Origin: CAZKAP01 sp964552195
GTDB lineage: Bacteria; Bacteroidota; Bacteroidia; Flavobacteriales; Flavobacteriaceae
DNA length: 58,403 nucleotides
NCBI GenBank assembly: GCA_964552195.1
Contig: CAZKFM010000016.1
Location: 1-58,403, forward strand
Direction: 5' to 3'
Under the pieces are notes generated by a model that had not been told where the DNA came from, did no database searches, and was given only the letters and a program-made list of their open reading frames with translations. Made by a program: the position numbers and the translations under genes. Below, in pieces: positions 54,201 to 58,403 of the stretch; position 1 is the stretch's first letter; each line of letters starts with the position of its first letter.

Positions 54201-55580
54201 GTCATCGGATACATAGAGTCCGCCATCGGTACCCGTGAACAGCCTTCCTCCGAAGAACTTGATCGTGTGTATATCCACATGCGTATAACTCAGGCTGAAA
54301 GCACTGTCGTTATTGGTGATTTTCGAGAAGGAAGTCCCCCCGTTGGTCGTACGCCATATGTTCAGGCAGCCCACATAGACCGTATCCTCGTCCTGGGGAT
54401 CTACTTCGATGGCAAAGGAGAAATCGGCTTGTATGGATTCCAGTACATCCACATCATTGGCGGTACGGGCAAAGGTCTCGCCAGAATCCTCAGACACGTA
54501 TAACCCTTGATACTCGTAGTTATTTGATCCGGTATCAGCACTGAGCACATAGACCTTATCGGGGTTGTCCGGGGTCACGCCTATGGCCAGGCGGCCTGAG
54601 GACTCTGGCAATCCGGCTTGATCCATCTGAGTCCAGTTTTCTCCGCCATCGGTAGTCTTGTGAAATTCCCTGGGCGTTACGGCATACACGGTATTCGGGT
54701 CTCCGGGTTTGAGTTTGAAGTCCCTGAAATTGCCACTGCGCATAAGCGTCCAGTTGTCGCCGGCGTCTGTAGATTTAAAGATCCCTTCGGTGCTACCTAC
54801 CCACAGCACATTGGAGTTGGTGGGATCAATAACGATTTCGTTCATGACCGAGTACTCGTTGATCTCACTGGCGTTAAGCCCGGTTTCGTTCCAGGTGGTA
54901 CCGCCATCGGTACTCTTCCAGACGCCTATGCTGAATGTAGTGGCGTTATCGTCGTCCCCGGTCGCCAGGTACACCGTGTTCGAATCATTGGGGTCTATGG
55001 CAATCCCGGAAACCCCGGTCTGAGGGAAAAAATCGAAGATGGGTGTCCAGCTGGTGCCCCCATCGGTACTCTTCCAGGCCCCGCCTGCCGGTGCACCGGC
55101 AAACATGATGTCCGGATTATTGGGGTCCACGGCTACGGCGTTAATGCGTCCCTGTCCCGGCCTTCCAATGATGCGGGTTCCGGTATTGACCGGCCCCAGG
55201 CTGCTCCAATTGCTGATGTTGTTTTTCCTGACCTGTGTCTGTATGCGATTGTAGGTTTCGGTGAGTTCCTTTGAGGTGGGCAGGGTACCATCCTCCTTGA
55301 CGAAGTGGCTCCATAGATTCTCCCAGCGTTTAAAAGGCTTGTAGCCGCTTCCCTTGGCGTACTTGTCCCTCTCTTCTTTATCCGCATAATAGGCTTCGAA
55401 GGCCTCGACTATTTCCTGAAAGGTTTTAGGGGAATAATCCATTTCTGAACCTCTCAGCGAATCCGCATCACTGGCGTACCTCAGGTCCCAGGGGGCTCCG
55501 GGGATATGCTGAGCATTGACAACGGAAATACTAGCCCATAAAATGGTACTGAGAAGAGGAAGAGTAAATCTCAATTTCAT
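51246..55580 (-). CDS. T9SS-secreted BNR/sortilin-type protein with TSP3 repeats
   Basis: 1444 residues from ATG 55580, which opens the signal peptide (to VVNAQ). The N-terminal two thirds are a BNR/VPS10-type propeller with Asp-box motifs such as STDGGTSW and STDGGTTW. A CARDB-like segment, a jelly-roll-like segment, then thrombospondin type 3 Ca-binding repeats (DDDNDGILDEEDNCP; DTDGDGEGDVCD; DQDGDGVGDICD) follow at about 1090-1190. The final ~75 residues (LLFYPNPLNSDWLHIV ... GVYVVEVSD) are a type A T9SS sorting domain. It is secreted through the outer membrane. Biological target unknown. Confidence 0.9.
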   Translation of the reverse strand: MKLRFTLPLLSTILWASISVVNAQHIPGAPWDLRYASDADSLRGSEMDYSPKTFQEIVEAFEAYYADKEERDKYAKGSGYKPFKRWENLWSHFVKEDGTLPTSKELTETYNRIQTQVRKNNISNWSSLGPVNTGTRIIGRPGQGRINAVAVDPNNPDIMFAGAPAGGAWKSTDGGTSWTPIFDFFPQTGVSGIAIDPNDSNTVYLATGDDDNATTFSIGVWKSTDGGTTWNETGLNASEINEYSVMNEIVIDPTNSNVLWVGSTEGIFKSTDAGDNWTLMRSGNFRDFKLKPGDPNTVYAVTPREFHKTTDGGENWTQMDQAGLPESSGRLAIGVTPDNPDKVYVLSADTGSNNYEYQGLYVSEDSGETFARTANDVDVLESIQADFSFAIEVDPQDEDTVYVGCLNIWRTTNGGTSFSKITNNDSAFSLSYTHVDIHTIKFFGGRLFTGTDGGLYVSDDRGSTFTDLTAELVVSQFYRFDVANDNTAKITGGTQDNSGFLLDNDQWTIYTSGDGMDYEFDPRDNNIVYGFVQNGSLLYITTDSGQTLGGVSAPEDEDGEEISGRWITPLEVDLEGRVYGGFDGLYQLNGGEWKRLTDDLGTNMLTDIEVVETNPDIIYVAQGGRLLRSEDRGQTFTQSRLFNSGISSISIDPDNPNVVYVTVSRALVTFIPNVGASPNENPQNRVPRGVFKVDFDAPGQPENLTANLGDLAFFTVVKQARDPLNTVYLGTNLGVFRRDDSMTEWEAYNNNLPVTPISDMEINLQTEELFVSTYGRGIWKSSVPITKADFDLELAEISPGQGEQFCSSLTPTVTVRNIGLQSITAFTLQYDYGDGVQEIPVNQELTPEGGEVQVELPELTTDQQRRVSISVTAVLAEDQFTSNNSRSSEIFLNVTGSANEVADFESAQTSLIAFNELGGDPAWEIGPPAGNLLNAASSGTNAIGTNLDGNHVDETKSFILSKCYDFSSIVNPVLRFQMAYELEQDFDIVYVEYSTDQGENWSVLGTVDSQPNWYNSDRTPETTGQDCQNCVGAQWNGVSPNLTEYAYDFTANANLGETDLTQETQIVFRVVFHADPNLNFEGVVIDDIVISGLLDDEDDDNDGILDEEDNCPFTANTDQLDTDGDGEGDVCDLDDDNDGIADSEDNCPLVPNPGQEDQDGDGVGDICDPDVDGDGVQNDLDLCPGTLMGSTVDTDGCAIFALGSDNFALQTTGLSCIGENDGSISITAQNTALSYQVTLSSSSGQVGQESFTETASFTNLSTGSYSACITVVGEAGYQQCYDLVITQPAALGVASKVDNISNRLTLNLSGAQRYFIEVNDQVFSTTEDRFELDLESPVNRVKVSTDKACQGVYKETVVISEDLLFYPNPLNSDWLHIVPGLQFESETPIQVRIYSQAGSLVFGKTMPVSNGEIQLNLNSVRNGVYVVEVSDQRTRKVFKLVKNK

Positions 55581-55788
55581 AGCAAAAGCAATCTCAAAGA
55601 GGCTGAAAATACGACCAAAAATTAAATTTTTTCTAAAGTTACCTTCAAATTGGGCGCTCCTTCGATGAACGGTAGCCGGGTACAGGTGATTCTGGTTACC
55701 TTTGGGCCGCTGTGCGCATATGCCCGTATAATAACGGTAATTTTGAAAAGGCCGTATGGGCTGCAAGGCACAGCATTGGTTGGCAGGA

Positions 55789-58047
55789 ATGATACGTACG
55801 ATACTTTTATGTGCAGGATGGTTTCTCCTGGGGCTTCAGTTGCTAACGGCCCAGCAGAAGGATTCCGTCGAGGCACGTCAGAAAGACAGCCTAAAGCTGA
55901 CCGGGACGGCTACACGGGACAGTCTGGTACTCCCGCCATCAGGCAGTAAGGACTCTTTGCCCCCGGTGCAACAGCGACTGGACAGCCTGCGCAGGAGAAT
56001 ACAGGCCAGGGACAGCGTTTTGGGCCGGCAATTATCGGATAGCCTGGCTCCCGCTGCCCGTTCCAGGGACAGCGTTCTGGGCAGCGCCAAAGACAGCACC
56101 GGACTCGATGGCCGACGGGAAGACAGCATACCCGGACTCGATGCCGACAGCACGCAGGCCTTGATCAAAGGCCTTTCCCAAATGGCCCAGCAGAAGAAGA
56201 AGGATTCCATCACCATTCGGAACTACAAAATCATATCCCAGCAAAGGGACACCAGCTACCTGGATACTACCCAGGGGCTTCATAAGGAATACAAGTATAA
56301 CTACCTGAGGCGGGACCTGTTCGAGCTCATGCCGTTTGCGAATATCGGAAGGCCGTACAACCGGCTCGGGCGGGACTTTCGGCAACAGGAGGCCGTTCCG
56401 GTCCTAGGGGCTCATGCTCGCATGCAGGGCTACATGGAAAAGCGGGATTTCAAATACTATCACGTGGCGACCCCCCTGACCGAACTGATGTTCAAAACGA
56501 CGCTGGATCAGGGGCAGTTCCTCGATGCGGAGCTGGCGATGAACCTATCGCCTTACCTGAATGTTTATGTTGCCTACCGGGGTTTCAGATCCCTGGGGAA
56601 ATACCGTTTTGAACAGGCGGAATCCGGAGCCTTCCGAACGGCGATCAATTACTTTAGTCCGAACGGTAAATACGAACTCAAGGCGCACTATGCCTACCAG
56701 GACCTGGAGAATGAAGAAAACGGTGGCCTCCTGAATTCCGAGGTGCAGTTCGAATCCGGGGACGATCAATTCCGGGACCGCTCGCGTATAGACGTAAATA
56801 TCACCAACGCCTACAGCCGTGTGCTGGGTAGAAGATATTTTATCGATCAGCGGTATAATCTGGTTCGCGCCAGCAAGGACAGCCTGAGGCCCCGGAAAAC
56901 CCAGCTGACCGTAGGCCATGCCCTGACCTACGACACCCGGTACTATCAGTTTACTCAGACCAGTGCGAACGAACTGTTCGGTACCGCGGCCTTTGTGACC
57001 CCAATCAGCGACCGACCCAAGAAGCAGGAGCTCAACAATCAGTTCCTCCTTGAGTTTAACAATCCCATTCTGGGTCGGATTACCGGACTCGCGGAGCATT
57101 ACTACTATAATTATTTCCTGCAGAGTTTACTGATTACGGATAGTGGGATTATTCCCGGGCGGCTGGATGGACAGGAGATACTGCTGGGGGGTGAGTATCG
57201 GAACCGATTGGGACCATTGAGCATAAGCGGTAAGGTTCGAATACCCGTTCAGGGCGAGGTTACCGGAAACCTACTGGAGGGGGAGGCCAGGCTGCGACTG
57301 GCCGAGGGTTTAACCGTGGGTGGAAGTGCTCATCTTTCCAGTCGGCAGCCTTCCTTCAATGCCTTGCTCATGCAGAGCGATTATCTGAATTTTAACTGGA
57401 ATAATACCGAAACCTTCAATAAGCAGCAGGTTCAGCAACTCGTGGGCTTCCTCGAGTCCAGACGATTCGGTAACCTCACCGCATCGGTAACCCGCATGCA
57501 GAATTATACCTATTTCGCCACCCAGGCCACGCCTGAGCAGTATGCGGAACGTCTGGCAACGGCTAGCGTGGCTCCGTATCAGGAAACCGATCCGATAACC
57601 TATCTCAAAGTAAATTACGACAAAGAGGTGCGATTCCTGCGTTATTTCGGATTAAGGACACGCTTTCAGTATCAAACGGTTACCCAATCCAATCAGGTCC
57701 TAAACGTACCGGAGTTTATCTCGAGAACTTCGCTCTACTGGGGCAAGGACATCTTCCGTAAGGCCATGTATCTGCACACCGGTGCCACGGTCAAGTATTT
57801 TCCAAAGTATAATATGGATGGCTACCACCCCCTGCTGGGCGAGTTCTTTGTCCAGAACCAGGAGGAAATCGGTGGGTTTCCCATGGTGGATATCTTCGTG
57901 AATGCCAAAGTTCGGCAGACCCGGATATTTTTTAAGCTCGAACACCTGAATTCTTCCTTCAGTGAGAACAACTTCTTTTCGGCACCGGGGTATCCCTATC
58001 GCGATTTTGTAATCCGCTTTGGGGTTGTGTGGAACTTCTTTTCCTGA
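55789..58047 (+). CDS. Putative porin with a D-S-rich N-terminal region
   Basis: 752 residues from ATG 55789 (763 from ATG 55756). A signal peptide (to TAQQ) is followed by about 110 residues with a dozen KDSL/RDSV-type motifs, then a long domain of alternating beta strands ending VIRFGVVWNFFS, whose terminal Phe pattern fits an outer-membrane barrel. The family is the putative porin type (Porin_10-like) of Bacteroidota. ATG 55789 is preferred as it places the signal peptide next to the start. Divergent from the T9SS protein gene. Confidence 0.75.
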   Translation: MIRTILLCAGWFLLGLQLLTAQQKDSVEARQKDSLKLTGTATRDSLVLPPSGSKDSLPPVQQRLDSLRRRIQARDSVLGRQLSDSLAPAARSRDSVLGSAKDSTGLDGRREDSIPGLDADSTQALIKGLSQMAQQKKKDSITIRNYKIISQQRDTSYLDTTQGLHKEYKYNYLRRDLFELMPFANIGRPYNRLGRDFRQQEAVPVLGAHARMQGYMEKRDFKYYHVATPLTELMFKTTLDQGQFLDAELAMNLSPYLNVYVAYRGFRSLGKYRFEQAESGAFRTAINYFSPNGKYELKAHYAYQDLENEENGGLLNSEVQFESGDDQFRDRSRIDVNITNAYSRVLGRRYFIDQRYNLVRASKDSLRPRKTQLTVGHALTYDTRYYQFTQTSANELFGTAAFVTPISDRPKKQELNNQFLLEFNNPILGRITGLAEHYYYNYFLQSLLITDSGIIPGRLDGQEILLGGEYRNRLGPLSISGKVRIPVQGEVTGNLLEGEARLRLAEGLTVGGSAHLSSRQPSFNALLMQSDYLNFNWNNTETFNKQQVQQLVGFLESRRFGNLTASVTRMQNYTYFATQATPEQYAERLATASVAPYQETDPITYLKVNYDKEVRFLRYFGLRTRFQYQTVTQSNQVLNVPEFISRTSLYWGKDIFRKAMYLHTGATVKYFPKYNMDGYHPLLGEFFVQNQEEIGGFPMVDIFVNAKVRQTRIFFKLEHLNSSFSENNFFSAPGYPYRDFVIRFGVVWNFFS

Positions 58048-58308
58048 GTCCGTAGGGAGGGACCCCGGCAAGGTTTTTGTCCGTTGCGGATGAACGAAAA
58101 ATCACAAGCATTTCTGTAAAACCGGAAGCTCGACGAACGGTATGTTTTTATCGATGAAATGCAATTCTGATCCCTTAATTGCTGTCGGGCCTAAGTTGAT
58201 TTAAAAAATATTTCCTTGCATAAATCCGCGTAAGTATCAGATAAACAATACTTTGGTTCGGGTCAACGTTGATGAGAAGAAAATAGTGTCAAAAAAATTG
58301 ATTTTTCG
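58048..58308. other. Intergenic, no gene seen
   Basis: No gene or clear terminator is seen between the porin stop and the promoter at 58309. The 3' half is AT-rich, as expected upstream of a strong promoter. Confidence 0.5.
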
Positions 58309-58341
58309 TTTGGTGGAGACTTAAAAGCGTGCATATATTTG
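58309..58341 (+). promoter_or_regulatory. Strong promoter at the window edge, possibly rRNA/tRNA operon
   Basis: TTTG (58309-58312), 21 bases, then TATATTTG (58334-58341), preceded by an A/T-rich stretch (58290-58306). The sequence TATATTTGCACCCG followed by a purine-rich leader without a coding frame looks like flavobacterial rRNA or tRNA operon leaders. The transcribed gene lies beyond 58403. Confidence 0.5.
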
Positions 58342-58403
58342 CACCCGTTTTGTTAGAGAGTGAGATAAAGAGAAGGAATAGAGTCCGGCTAAGAGGTTGG
58401 GCT

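Overview
The window is a chromosomal segment from a member of the Bacteroidota, most likely a marine-type Flavobacteriaceae with a fairly GC-rich genome. Evidence: a SusC/SusD pair, a type IX secretion (T9SS) C-terminal sorting domain, DUF4230, DUF4136, DUF5522 and putative-porin families, a LysS with the Bacteroidota C-terminal extension, and several promoters of the Bacteroidota form TTG-N19-21-TAnnTTTG. Genus cannot be fixed from the sequence alone.

Layout. 1-2.7 kb is a decayed, visibly AT-richer mobile-element zone: pieces of IS3, IS256 and probably IS21-type elements, a thioredoxin-like membrane protein, and an N-terminal tyrosine integrase fragment lying beside a second copy of the 3' end of the initiator tRNA gene (2867-2939). 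3.1-8.5 kb carries housekeeping genes (alanine/glycine:cation symporter, era, der) with a hipBA toxin-antitoxin pair wedged between the two GTPase genes and a lone ParD-like antitoxin just after der. 8.9-20.3 kb, all on the minus strand, is a cell-envelope block: M23 peptidase, MerR regulator, LemA, two TPM-domain proteins, then a giant alpha-2-macroglobulin lipoprotein with its usual partner, penicillin-binding protein 1C. 20.4-30.1 kb holds alaS, a DUF4230 protein, an aromatic amino acid hydroxylase, small membrane or metal-site proteins, a PLP-dependent desulfhydrase-type enzyme, a glucosaminidase with LysM, and hemL.

30.1-33.5 kb is the least explained part: a Spy-like exported protein, a tiny acidic membrane-anchored protein, a leucine-rich-repeat protein, and two exported proteins built from one acidic repeat (YIEED...LGFDTA.YLP..FDPY) of about 34 residues; one has six copies, the other one copy plus a half copy. 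I know of no described family for them.

33.5-41.7 kb returns to core functions: DASS anion symporter, lysS, a YqaE/lipoprotein/lipB operon, a large propeller-type lipoprotein, and rnhB. 41.9-58.0 kb is an outer-membrane and secretion region: SusC/SusD, a VCBS/ASPIC lipoprotein, a T9SS-secreted sortilin-type/thrombospondin-type-3 protein with a downstream Ig/FN3-like lipoprotein, and a putative porin. The window ends in a strong promoter and untranslated leader, resembling those in front of rRNA or tRNA operons, whose product lies outside.
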